64,000 bases of DNA from Bubalus kerabau (Eukaryota > Chordata > Mammalia > Artiodactyla > Bovidae), in contig NC_073634.1 of assembly GCF_029407905.1 (NCBI RefSeq), positions 27,479,501 to 27,543,500 of the forward strand, read 5' to 3'. The notes beneath the pieces are model-generated. The model worked only from the letters and a program-made list of their open reading frames with translations. It made no database searches and was not told the DNA's origin. Below are positions 11,452 through 22,175 of this stretch, one piece after another (the stretch's first letter is position 1; each line of letters opens with the position of its first letter). Position numbers and translations under genes: made by a program.

Positions 11452-11745
11452 CCAATTTTTTTAAAAGATTTATTCGTTTGCTTATGGCTGTGCTGGGTCT
11501 TCTTTGCTGTGTGCGCTTTCTCTAGTTGGGGGAGCGGGGGCTACTCTCTAGCTGGCGTGTGTGGGCTTCTCATCGCAGCGGTTTCTCTTCTTGCTGAGCA
11601 TGGGTTCTAGGCACACAGCCCCAGTGGTTGTGGCACACAGGCTTAGCTGTCCCATGGCATGTGGGATCTTCTTGGACCAGGGATTAAACCAGTGTCCCCT
11701 GCATCGGCAGGTGGATTCTTTGCCGCTGAGCCACCAGGGAAGCTC
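11452..11745 (-). mobile_element. CHR-1-like SINE, long form
   Basis: Minus-strand element: T-rich tail, tttattcgtttgcttatggctg, then the body with cttctcatcgcagcgg, the tRNA-like part with attaaaccagtgtcccctgc, and gccaccagggaagctcc as the head. It abuts a Bov-tA in the same orientation. Confidence 0.8.
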
Positions 11746-11958
11746 CTTGAACACTATTGCTTCAGTCATGCCTGACTCTGCAAGCCCATGGACTGTAGCC
11801 AGCCAGATTCCTCTGTCCATGGAATTTCCCAGGCAAGAATACTGGAGTGGGTTGCCATGTCCTCCTCCACAGGATCTTCCTGAATCAAACCAACATCTCT
11901 TATGTCGCCTGCATTGGCAGGCAGGTTCTTTACCACTAGCGCCACCTGAGAAGCCCAC
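11746..11958 (-). mobile_element. Bov-tA SINE
   Basis: The BovA part (catggactgtagccagccag, caggcaagaatactggagtg) is followed by the tRNA-like part (gcctgcattggcaggcagg) ending gccacctgagaagccc. It is immediately next to the preceding CHR element. Confidence 0.85.
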
Positions 11959-12590
11959 CTCCAAAAAAGGGTGGCCCTCTCAAAGGCTATCTGGCTTTGT
12001 GCCCTAGTTAGGGGCTGGGCTGGGTCTAGGGTCCTTTGGGTCATTTCCGACATGGAAAAGGGCACGGCCTGTGTCTTGGGGCATGGTGAGGCATCCAACT
12101 GGGGGCTAGGAAGGAGGCACTGCCCAGGGTACCAAGGCACTCAGCACTCATTAGAGGAGTCTGAAGAGCTCCCTCCTCCCGTCCCTCATCCCCTCCTTCA
12201 AAAAACCCAGACCACTTTGGCCCAGCTTCCTTCAGGCCTCTTCTGGTGACTCACTAAGAACTTCTGCCTGAGCTGGGCATTAAATGCCTCTACATCCTCC
12301 TCTGGGTCCCACCCCCTCCCCAGAGCATGATACAGAAGCCCCTCCCTAGAATCCTTCAACAAAGTCTTCAACCCAAGGGTCCTGGGAATAAGGCTGAGAG
12401 AGGCGGTAGAGTGGGGAGAGGAGGAGAACATTTCTCAGATTCTCAGATGCTTTTCTGGTCCCAGAGAAGGAAGATTTTGCCCAGCATGGGTTCTGAGTCT
12501 GAATATGAGCCCAAGACAACATGCAAAATGTGAGGATCTTCCCCATCTCACCTGGAACTCCTCTGGCAACCAGAGCCTAACTTCTTTTTT
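11959..12590. other. unassigned sequence
   Basis: Nothing recognised. A short frame ending at 12,533 follows a possible acceptor at about 12,465, but the surrounding signals are weak. Confidence 0.35.
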
Positions 12591-13304
12591 CTTTTAATTT
12601 ATTTTTTAATTGAAGGATAATTGCTTTACAGAATTTTGTTGTTTTCTGTCAAACCTCAACATGAATCAGCCATGGGTATACATATATCCCCTCCCTCTTG
12701 AGCCTCCCTCCCATCTCCTTCCCATCCCACCCCTTTAGGTTGATACAGAGCCCCTGTTTGAGTTTCCAGAGGCATACAGGGAATTCCCGTTGGCTATCTA
12801 TTTAACACACGGTAATGTAAGTTTCCATGTTACTCTCTCCATGCATCTCACCCTCTTCTCCCCTCTCCCCGTGTCCAAAATTCTGTTCTCCATGTCTGTT
12901 TCTCCACTGCTGCCCTGCAATGGAGAAATTCTTGGTACCATCTTTCTAGATTCTGTATATATGCCTTGCTGCTGCATTGCTTCAGTCGTGTCTGACTCTG
13001 TGCAACCCCATAGACGGCAGCCCACCAGACTTCCCGTCCCTGGGATTCTCCAGGCAAGACCACTGGAGTGGGTTGCCATTTCCTTCTCCAATGCATGAAA
13101 GTGAAAAGTGAAAGTGAAGTCGCTCAGTCGTGTCCAACTGTAGCGACCCCATGGACTGCAGCCTACCAGGCTCCTCTGTCCATGGGATTTTCTAGGCAAA
13201 AGTACTGGAGTGGGGTGCCATTGCCTTCTCCATATATGCCTTAGTATATGATATTTATCTTTCTCTTTCTAATTTACTTCACTCGGTATAATAGGCAGAG
13301 CCTT
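12591..13304 (-). mobile_element. L1 LINE 3' end, interrupted by Bov-A2
   Basis: The minus-strand L1 3' UTR is recognised by attgaaggataattgcttta, caacatgaatcagccatggg and tacagagcccctgtttgag. It continues after the SINE with tttacttcactcggtataat. The insertion at 12,968-13,231 splits it, and a BovB lies directly at its far end. Confidence 0.75.
12968..13231 (-). mobile_element. Bov-A2 SINE
   Basis: Two BovA units are separated by the linker atgaaagtgaaaagtgaaag. The host L1 sequence atatatgcctt occurs at 12,957-12,967 and again at 13,232-13,242, giving an exact 11-base target-site duplication and dating this insertion after the L1. Confidence 0.92.
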
Positions 13305-13312
13305 ACTTCTGC

Positions 13313-14454
13313 AGCCAAGAGATCAAATTGCCAACATCCGCTGGATCATGGAAAAAGCAAGAGAGTTCCAGAAAAACATCTATTTCTGCTTTATTGACCA
13401 TGCCGAAGCCTTTGACTGTGTGGATCACAATAAACTTTGGAAAATTCTGAAAGAGATGAGAATACCAGACCACCTGACCTGCCCCTTGCAACAGTTAGAA
13501 CTGGACATGGAACAACAGACTGGTTCCAAATAGGAAAAGGAGTACGTCAAGGCTGTATATTGTCACCCTGCTTATTTAACTTCTATGCAGAGTCTGTCAT
13601 GAGAAACGCTGGGCTGGAAGAAGCACAAGCTGGAATCAAGATTGCTGGGAGAAATCTCAATAACCTCAGATTTGCAGACGACACCACCCTTATGGCAGAA
13701 AGTGAAGAGGAACTCAAAAGCCTCTTGATGAAAATGAAAGAGGAGAGTGAAAAAGTTGGCTTAAAGCTCAACATTCAGAAAAAAAAGATCATGGCATCTT
13801 GTCCCATCACTTCATGGGAAATAGATGGGGAAACAGTGGAAACAGTGTCAGACTTTATTTTTCTGGGCTCCAAAATCACTGCAGATGGTGATTGCAGCCA
13901 TGAAATTAAAAGACGCTTACTCCTTGGAAGGAAAGTTATGACCAACCTAGATAGCATATTCAAAAGCAGAGACATTAGTTTGCCAACAAGGGTCCATCTA
14001 GTCAAGGCTATGGTTTTTCCAGTGGTCATGTATGGATGTGAGAGTTGGACTGTGAAGAAAGCTGAGCGCCGAAGAATTGATGCTTTTGAACTGTGGTGTT
14101 GGAGAAGACTCTTGAGAGTCCCTTGGACTGCAAGGAGATCCAACCAGTCCATTCTGAAGGAGATCAGCCCTGGGATTTCTTTGGAGGGAATGATGCTGAA
14201 GCTGAAACTCCAGTACTTTGGCCACCTCATGCGAAGAGTTGACTCATTGGAAAAGACCCTGATGCTGGGAGGAATTGGCGGCAGGAGGAAAAGGGGACAA
14301 CAGAGGATGAGATGGTGATGGCATCACCGACTCGATGGACATGAGTCTGGGTGAACTCCGGCAGTTGGTGATGGACAGGGAGGCCTGGCGTGCTGCATTT
14401 CATGGGGTCGCAAAGAGTCAGACATGACTGAGCGACTGAACTGAACTGATCTGA
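13313..14454 (+). mobile_element. BovB LINE, 5'-truncated, 1.14 kb
   Basis: This is the longest BovB in the window. It starts inside the reverse transcriptase coding region and ends with the canonical gagcgactgaactgaactga terminus. The 8-base flank acttctgc occurs before it (13,305-13,312) and after it (14,455-14,462), supporting a normal target-primed insertion next to the L1 end at 12.6-13.3 kb. Confidence 0.95.
13348..14318 (+). pseudogene. BovB ORF2 reverse transcriptase remnant
   Basis: This encodes the second half of the BovB reverse transcriptase and the region after it, which would copy BovB RNA at a nicked chromosomal target. Two overlapping frames (13,348-13,533 and 13,437-14,318) are offset because about 25 bases are missing near 13,488. 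In the longer frame, GVRQGCILSPCLF lies at residues about 35-47 and the catalytic box reads FADD at about 79-82, where BovB normally has YADD. The region after the RT follows (WCWRRLLRVPW at about 220). A further small deletion near 14,315 ends the frame. With no 5' half, it cannot act on its own. Confidence 0.9.
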
Positions 14455-14462
14455 ACTTCTGC

Positions 14463-14839
14463 TCAGATATTGTCACCGGCTAGTTCCAATGCATCTGTGT
14501 CTCTTGTGTCCTCAGATGGTCTGCCAGTTCTCCGTAGGCAGAAGGGCCAACTGCAGAGCACAGAGTCTGGCCAAGGTCCCACCCCTCACCACGCGGCTCA
14601 TATCGTTCACAACAGGTCCCACTGGAGACCAGATACCTGACTGGAAAAGCTTCTGTGCAAAATGAAAATATGGCACTGCTTGTTAAAAACTTTAATACTT
14701 TTTTAAAAATTATTAAAATTGTCAAGATGAGGACAGCAGAGCACTGAGCTAGGTACAGAACCCTTCTAAGTGTGGGGCCCGGTACCACATCCCTGGTCAC
14801 ACATCCATGGAGCCTGCTCTGGCCCATGTGGTGTGAGTG
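14463..14839. other. unassigned sequence
   Basis: No gene is recognised. The 14,720-14,830 portion may be the start of the following MLT1-like LTR or an independent old repeat. Confidence 0.35.
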
Positions 14840-15308
14840 GTAGCTTGCCTCCAGAGATGCTGCTTTCAATTCCTCACCTCCCTCTGCCTGCACCCCACCC
14901 CACTTCATGAGACAAAGTCCTTTCCCTTGAATGTACTTGACCAACAGAATGCAATGGAAATGACATCCTTGTACCTCCATGACTAGGTCATAAGAACCCT
15001 TTGAGCTCTTCCTGACCATCTTGGACACTTGCTGTTGAGATACTCAGAACCCAGCCATCATGCTGTGAGAAATCCAAGCCACACGGAGAAACCATGTGTG
15101 AGTCAACAGCCCCCAGCTGCGCCCCAAGCAGTCAGCCGGGGTCAACCCCAGTCATGTGAGTGAACCAGCCTCCGAATGACCACAAGCACGGAGACAGCGG
15201 ATGCAAAGCACAAGGGAAACTCGCAGCAAGAACCATCCAACTGAGCCTGGTCAATGCACAGAACTGTGAAAAATGGTCATAAATTGTTGCTTTGAACTGC
15301 TCAGTTTG
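14840..15308 (+). mobile_element. MLT1-type LTR (ERVL-MaLR), solo
   Basis: The order of phrases fits an MLT1 LTR: cttgaccaacagaatgcaatgg, gactaggtcataagaaccc, cagtcatgtgagtgaaccag, and the 3' portion ctgtgaaaaatggtcataaattgttgc then ctgctcagtttggggg. No internal retroviral sequence is present. A CHR SINE sits at its 3' edge. Confidence 0.65.
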
Positions 15309-15432
15309 GGGGATTCCCTGATAGTCTAGTGGTAGGACTCAAGCACTTTTACTGCCGGTGCCTGGGTTCAATCCCTGGTAGGGGAACTAAGATCTCACAG
15401 GCTGCAGAGTGCAGCCAAAAAAAATAAAAACC
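15309..15432 (+). mobile_element. CHR-type SINE
   Basis: The head gattccctgatagtctagtgg, the B-box-like gggttcaatccctgg and the body ggaactaagatctcacagg identify it, with an A-rich tail. Confidence 0.85.
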
Positions 15433-16360
15433 TGCTAAGCTGTGGTGCTAGAATAGATAACTGGGATGTGCTCCAAGGAGTGGCGGGCGTTCACTTGGAA
15501 AGCAATGTGAGCGGCATGGGTTGCGTGTCACATCAGTGCTAGTCAGCACACAGTAGGGGCTCAAGAAAGGCCAACCACCATTCTCTGACCAGAGCAGTGT
15601 GTTGGCACCAGACATGTGCCCCCCACCCCTGACTCAAGTCAAGCCCTCCCCCTGGTGGCTGTCCTTTGTGATGAACTGTTTGCCATCTGGTTTCAACCTG
15701 ACATCTCACTGGCTGATGGGGATGAAGATGCTCCTGTCTCCAGAGACTCACAACCACTTCCTCCCAGCCTGTCCCGACCCTTCCTATCTCAGGAAATGAA
15801 AAGTGATTTCCCCCCAGAGTCTGTTTACCCCTAGCAACATACCAGGGTTTCCAAAACCAGTCTCAGAGCCAGTTCCAATATCTGTCTTCCCTGCAATAAT
15901 AATGCAGATGCCACACCTGCCCCCCGGATTCCTTTTTCTGCTCTTGTGTTTGTTCATTTGTTTCTCCGGATCTTTAAACATCTGATTAAATTTCATGCTT
16001 CAGATGAAAAGTTCTGAAGATGGAAGATTATCAGACTTTGGAACTTTCATCAGCCCTCCTCTCTGCTCAGAGGCTTTTTACAACCTTTACTCTCTTCCTC
16101 CTCACTCCCAGCCTCCCACAAGTCCTCTTTGCCCTGTGAGTTCCTCTCCCAGTTGCTGATCACACTGTCCTCTCCCCTGAAGCCCCCGACACTGGCAGCA
16201 GGTAGAGGACGATATCAAGTCAGCACGCAGCCTGAGGCCAACAGAAGGTGTAGTCTGGCTGGGGGTGGGATTCCCTCTAGGTCAACTGAACACAGAGTTA
16301 TCTCAGATCCAGGCTAACGTGACCCTCCCTCCCTGTAATGCTCATGATCATACATGTCTC
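15433..16360. other. unassigned sequence
   Basis: No repeat or gene recognised. Opposite-strand frames overlap at 15,539-15,834 and have no family features. Confidence 0.4.
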
Positions 16361-16782
16361 TGCTTTTAAAAAAAAAAAAACTTTTATTTATTTATGGGTC
16401 TGCTGGGTTTTTGTTACTGCTTGGACTTCTCTCTAGTTGCAACGAGCGGGACTCTCGTTGCGGTGCGAGGGCTTCTCATTGCAGTGCAGAGCACAGGCTC
16501 TAGGGTGCGTGGCCTTCAGTAGCTGCGACACATGGGCTTCAGTAGTTGCAGCCCCAGGACTCAAGAGCACAGGCTCAACAGTTGTGGCGCACACGCTTAG
16601 TTGCTCCATGGCATGTGGGATCTTCCCAGTGTGGGTGTGTGTGCTAAGTCACTTCAACCGTGTCCAACTCTTTGGACCTTCCCTACGGATCTTATGGACC
16701 TTCCCAGACCAGGGGTCAAACCTGTGTCTCCTTCATTGGCAGGAGGATTTTTTTTTTACCACTGAGCCACCAGGGAAGTCCC
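16361..16782 (-). mobile_element. CHR-1-like SINE with nested BovA fragment
   Basis: Minus-strand CHR-1: T-rich tail, body tggacttctctctagttgca, and head gccaccagggaagtccc. At about 16,632-16,690 a BovA piece (gtgctaagtcacttcaaccg) interrupts it. The host words gatcttcccag and gaccttcccag on either side look like its diverged target-site duplication. Confidence 0.8.
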
Positions 16783-17909
16783 CTCTCCCTGCTTTCTATA
16801 ACACCAACTCTCCCAAATTTCACCCTTTCCTGAAATGGGCAGACAGTGCAGGCAAAACCAAGAAACCAGAGACCCAAGGCACTGAGGCTGCGATGCAAAA
16901 CCACAAAGTGGTTCCCAAGCCCCAGTCTCCCACTGACTCCCACCCCTCGGGAAAACGCAGAGGAACCCAGGCAATCCTTCATCCGCATCTGCACTCTGAT
17001 CCCCATTTTTGTTCTGTGAACATAAATCACCACTTTAGAGATCTCAGTTGCCAACTAGGGCCTCTAGCAATTTTCACTTACTGCCTTACTTGCAAGTAGT
17101 ACACTCGGCTACAGGTGGCGACCAAAAATTCGAATGCAGCAGGAGACATTTCAGAGATAATGACCAATTTCTGTGCTCCCAGGAGCTCCTCCACCACCAT
17201 CCCACCCCTACTCGTATCCAAGCAGCCAGTCTCCTCTATACTGTCTGCCTCGAGGGGAGGATGTGATAGGGAGAAAAAGGAAAATACAACCTTTGATGTC
17301 TGGGCAAGATTAAAATATTTAGGAGAAACATCTTGAGTGAGAACAGGGTTTCTCTCCACCCTTCCTCTACACTCCCCAAAGATAAACAGTCAAGATTCCT
17401 CTTTAATAGTGAAGGGAGATGGAGAGGCAGGAAGGTGATGGGAACAGAGAGGCTGGTGGGCCCCTGACCTGTGGGGCCCAAGCAGACAGGATGGAGAACA
17501 TGTCAGTAAAGGCCCTCTGTGAAGGATACTGCTACGTCCAGAACTCTGCACCCAGGGACTCCGGGCTACATTTCCCAACGCCCCCGCCTCCAGTGGCTCA
17601 TCTTTCCACATCAGCCAGCACGGGAGCCATACTCAGCTCTCTCCCCATCCAAGCTACTGCCCTGTAGTCCCACAATGTCCCAGGACACCTGAAATCTCAA
17701 GAAAGTGGGACCCTCCACAGCCCCTACCATCACCTACCTTCACCACCCCACACACACCTACAGGGAAGCAGCTCAAAACCTCCCTCACCTCCCATGAGGA
17801 TTAAACCTACACTGGCTACAACACAGACTGAGCATGTTGAGAGCTAGCTGGGTGGCAGGCATCTAAGCAAGGTTGTTCATGTCTAATCTTAGTGACAGAA
17901 CTTTCTCCA
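16783..17909. other. unassigned sequence
   Basis: No repeat or gene recognised in 1.1 kb. Confidence 0.4.
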
Positions 17910-18618
17910 GATCAGATCAGATCAGATCAGTCGCTCAGTTATGTCCGATTCTTTGCGACCCCATGAATCGCAGCACGCCAGGCCTCCCTGTCCATCACCA
18001 ACTCCCGGACTTCACTCAGACTCACATCCATCGAGTCAGTGATGCCATCCAGCCATCTCATCCTCTGTCGTCCCCTTCTCCTCCTGCCCCCAATCCCTCC
18101 CAGCATCAGAGTCTTTTCCAATGAGTCAACTCTTCGCATGAGGTGGCCAAAGTACTGGAGTTTCAGCTTCAGCATCATTCCTTTCAAAGAAATCCCAGGG
18201 CTGATCTCCTTCAGAATGGACTGGTTGGATCTCCTTGCATTCCAAGGGACTCTCAAGAGTCTTCTCCAACACCACAGTTCAAAAGCATCAATTCTTCGGC
18301 GCTCAGCCTTCTTCACAGTCCAACTCTCACATCCATACATGACCACTGGAAAAACCATAGCCTTGACTAGACGGACCTTTGTTGGCAAAGTAATGTCTCT
18401 GCTTTTGAATATGCTATCTAGGTTGGTCATAACTTTTCATCCAAGGAGTAAGCGTCTTTTAATTTCATGGCTGCAGTCACCATCTGTAGTGATTTTGGAG
18501 CCCAGAAAAATAATGTCTGACACTGTTTCCACTGTTTCCCCATCTATTTCCCATGAAGTGGTGGGACCGGATGCCATGATCTTCGTTTTCTGAATGTTGA
18601 GCTTTAAGCCAACTTTTT
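17910..18618 (-). mobile_element. BovB LINE, 5'-truncated, with (GATCA)n tail
   Basis: This is the 3' 700 bases of BovB on the minus strand. The terminus carries four to five GATCA units, the usual BovB-type short tandem tail. Minus-strand frames at 17,939-18,430 and 18,437-18,625 read the C-terminal region (YFGHLMRRVDSLEK near the end). They are interrupted by one disruption near 18,433. Truncation falls just after the RT catalytic region. Confidence 0.93.
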
Positions 18619-19295
18619 CATTCACCTGCCCTTAAAACCAAGACTTAGACCGAGCCTCCCTCCAAGCCTTCCCTCACAGCACTGCTCATCTGCATGGCAC
18701 AGTTGGTTATACATCTGTAACTTTTTCTTCTCTCCATCATTCCACTCTTGCACTGCAATGTAACTATTTACAACCAGGTCTATCTCTGTTATTGGACTGG
18801 AATGTGTTGGGACCAGGGCCCAAGTCTTACTCATTTTTCCATGCCCTGTAATTGACATATCATGGGTGTCAAACAAATGTTTATATAGTTAACTTGAATT
18901 GCCCACCCAATTCCCTTTTTAAAGTCAAAAACAGAATTTGTTATTAAAACAGCTCCAGAGCAGACAGTCCTAAAGAGCAATAAATTAAGGAAAACACAAT
19001 ATGGTAAATCATCAGATTTCACTTGTTCCTAACTGCTGCTTATTTCTTGCTAGAGCGGTTGTTCTGGGACTTTCCACCTTGATTCTTCTCACCTTCACCA
19101 TTCTTCTCAGGCCCCAGTCCTACCCCTGAGCCCCTTATTCTGAACTCGGGCCAGGATCATCACCTCTTATCTTACTGAGAAGAAGAATGTCTGATATGGA
19201 CTCCCTCAAATTCTCATCACCCTTTCTGAAATGACTGGCAAAAGATGTGGGGGTAGTGGGAGCCCATACATTGCCTGGAGGAGATTGACAAAATT
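18619..19295. other. unassigned sequence with L2/MIR-like tail
   Basis: At about 18,790-18,885 ggaccagggcccaagtctta followed by aaacaaatgtttat resembles the shared L2/MIR 3' end on the plus strand. The remainder is not assigned. Confidence 0.4.
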
Positions 19296-19450
19296 GTATT
19301 GGAGTGCTGTTTGCTGAGAAATGTTAAATGTGCATAAACTTTAACCTAGTTGTTGAACTTCTACAATTTTATTCTAAAGAAAGAATTAGATAAGTGCACC
19401 AAGAAATCCACAAAGATGTTCTTTGCAGTGCTGTTTATAAAAAACTAAAT
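19296..19450 (+). mobile_element. old L1 fragment
   Basis: The phrases gttgaacttctacaatttta, gaattagataagtgcacc and ttctttgcagtgctgtttat follow the L1M 3' region in order. No open frame. Confidence 0.6.
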
Positions 19451-20160
19451 GTACCCTCCTACCATTGTTTATGCACCATCTTGTACCAACTTGCTATCTG
19501 GAATTCAGCTACTCTTCTTTGGATTTCTCTTTCTTCTCCTTTTGTCTATTATCTCAAAAGCCCATCCTAAAATTTCCTCCATGTATCACATCCACCAGTT
19601 TCTTCTGTCTAGCTCAGACCCTCCATGAACCACCTAGAGACTATTAAACTGGCCACCTTGAAGAAAGAGCATCTTTGTGAAGGGCACGCAAAACAGGGTC
19701 CTTCATGAAAGGGCCCTTCATTAAACAGGCCGAAACATGAAAGACCCTTCACAGCAAAGAGCAGCTTATTGTCAGCTTTTCAACTCCTGGCCCCTGAGTC
19801 TCTCTGACTCTCACCCTGGCTATGCCACTCAGCATAGGCCTGAGCAAAATCCTTTTCTCCTGAGTCCATCTGAAATAGATTAGAATTTTTCAAAAGGGAC
19901 TTTAGTTCTTTTTTCTTTAAAGGGAAGGGAGGTAAATTCTGATATATTAAGCATTTTAAAAATGAGTTTGTGTGCTTCCTATCTTAAAATAATAACCACC
20001 TGGCAGGATATCTCTTCCCTAGTAAAGCTCTCTGAACTCCGAAACCCTGGCTTTCTGTCCTTCAGTTCTGTGTGCAATCCCCACCACACAGCCCCCTTCT
20101 CTTTGCCTTTGGAATGAGTGTACCAACAAGCTTGACCTGGGATGCATAATGGAAATCACA
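19451..20160. other. unassigned sequence
   Basis: No repeat or gene recognised. Confidence 0.4.
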
Positions 20161-20670
20161 CCTTTCTCTGTGGTTGTTCCAAGTAGTACTATATTTTACT
20201 GCAAACCTTTATTTTTGAAAAGGTAATTCCTGAACAAGTTAAAAATATTTTTCAACAATGCCAAAATATTTACAGTGAAAAAAATTGCTTGCTCTCAGCC
20301 AGGCACCCAGCCAGGCACCCAGCTCCTTTCCCCAGAGGCAGACATAGTCTTCCCCAGCCAGCGTTATGTGGAGATGAGTAGGCAGTATACAGCCTATGCC
20401 CTGTTCTTCTCTGTGCCTTTTTCAATAATATACTTTAGAAATTGTTCCATAACATACACACAGCTAGGCTTTATTCCTCTGATCAGTTTTATGGATGTAT
20501 GTAACCCATCCACCAAGTCCCCTATGGATGGATATTTAGCTAATTTCCAATCTTTTGCTGTTGTAAACATGCTGCAGTCAATATCTCTTTGGTTTCCTTT
20601 TGTATGTCTGTTTTAAAAGCTAGGAATATAGTTTTTAGGTTAGATCGAATCTGTATTTAAAATTGTGATA

Positions 20671-20896
20671 AAGAAAGAAAAAAAGAAAGAAAGCCAAGTC
20701 GTTCAGTTGTGTCCGACTCTTTTGCAACCCCATGGACTAGCCTATCAGACTCCTCCATCCATGAGATTTTCAAAGCAAGAGTGCTGGAGTGGATTGCCAT
20801 TTCCTTCTCCAGGGGATCTTCCTGACCCAGGAATCAAACCCCAGTCTCCTGCATTGCAGGCAGATGCTTTACCATCTGAGCCACCAGGGAAGTCAC
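20671..20896 (-). mobile_element. Bov-tA SINE
   Basis: BovA (ttgtgtccgactcttttgc) and tRNA-like (cctgcattgcaggcagatgc) parts end gccaccagggaagtc. A GAAA-rich tail precedes it. The exact 11-base flank aaattgtgata occurs at 20,660-20,670 and 20,897-20,907. Confidence 0.92.
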
Positions 20897-21074
20897 AAAT
20901 TGTGATAGATATTGTCAAACTTCCAAAGTAGTTGTTTCTATTTCCATTTTCACCAACAATATGTTACAGTATTGGTCTCCTCCAACCATCCACCGAACTT
21001 TTGATCTTTGTCAATGTTATCATATAAAGAATGATGTTTTGCTGTGGGTTTAATATGGATTTTTCTTCCAGAAC

Positions 21075-21300
21075 AGGTGACACACAGCAAGTAGTGTAGC
21101 AGAGTGCTTGAGAGCAGAAACACTGATCCTTGGTTGCTTGAGTGACTTGGGTAATGTATTTAACCTCTCTCTGTTTTTGGTTCCTCATCAGTAAAATAAA
21201 TATCATCGTAATCATGCATTCCTCATAGCCTTGTTGTGAAAATCAGATGCATAAATAAAAGCAAAGCTAAGTATAAGTGTTAATTGTCACAATTACATTT
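21075..21300 (+). mobile_element. MIR SINE
   Basis: Recognised by gtgacttgggtaatgtattt, aacctctctctgtttttggt, cctcatcagtaaaataaata and cctcatagccttgttgtgaa, the standard MIR order, within old L1 sequence. Confidence 0.75.
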
Positions 21301-21580
21301 TCCTGTGTTTAATGACCATTGTAATTTTTTCCCGGGAACTGTCTATTCATGTCCTTCACCCATTTTTCCATTGCTTGTTGTTTTTTATTTCTGAAATGTA
21401 AAAGCTCTTTGTATATTTTTAGGAAATAGACCCTCTGTCACTTGCGTAGCAAATATTTCCCCAGTTAATCCTTGTCTGTTGACTTTATTGATGGCATTTT
21501 TGCCTTGTAGAAAATTTTAAATTTGTATGCAGTTAAATATATCAACCTTTCCTTTTATGACTGTTGGGCTTTAAGCTATG

Positions 21581-22009
21581 CTCCAAAAACCTCACACTTC
21601 TTAACATATTCAATATGAATGAATAGAAACTAGAACTACTTCCTGCTTTTCCCTCCCTGCCCTTCCTCCCCTGACTGGCTTCCTCTCCTATGATTGAGTC
21701 AAGGTTATCGCCTAGTATAGCTTTAGTGGGTTTTCCACATTCAATTTCTCCCTGCTCCCATCTGAGATCCTTGAAGAGTAGCTCCCATCAGGGCATTTCC
21801 CTGCTCTAGAGTGTTCAGGAACTACCCATCACCAACCGAAGCAAGGATAAGCTTCTCATTAGAGGCATCTGTCTCAACGACATCAGCTTACTTCGCCAGC
21901 TAGTGATCCCCCTAAACGTCTCTTGTCCTCCCTAAAGGAGGACTCTTGACTCTTCAGTGTTGCCCTAAATAATCTATTCCTCCTCCCTGATTTCTATGCT
22001 ACATCTACT
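21581..22009. other. unassigned sequence
   Basis: Nothing recognised. It is C/T-rich and leads into an L2-like piece. Confidence 0.35.
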
Positions 22010-22175
22010 TGTAAAGTCTTCTGCCAATTTCTGCCTACGCAAATTCTCCTCATCTTTCAAGACCCACCCCAAACCCCTCTTCTTCATAGTCTCAGCTGGT
22101 CCCCAACAGTCAGACGTGAGCTCTTCCTCCCTTTCACACTCGAAGCACCTTGTTTGTTCTTCTCCTGAGACACGC
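22010..22175 (+). mobile_element. L2 LINE fragment
   Basis: The string ctcctcatctttcaagaccc followed by gtgagctcttcctccctttc resembles the L2 segment shortly before its 3' end. Diverged, with no useful frame. Confidence 0.5.

Larger units (their letters stand above)
20161..21580 (-). mobile_element. old L1 remnant, interrupted
   Basis: Reading the minus strand, this is an old L1M 3' region. Recognisable plus-strand words include tggatggatatttagctaat, tccaaagtagttgtttctat, tctgaaatgtaaaagctctt and atttccccagttaatccttg. A Bov-tA (20,671-20,896) and a MIR (21,075-21,300) lie inside it. A 12-base tandem (caggcacccagc) occurs at about 20,300. Confidence 0.6.

Noticed and set aside
14840..15308. 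Possible provirus around the MLT1 LTR
   Set aside because: No second LTR, primer-binding site or internal coding sequence is present; it reads as a solo LTR.
15640..15660. CTCF-like word on the minus strand (ccaccagggggagg)
   Set aside because: The key C after the G run is replaced by A, so it is weaker than the two motifs reported.
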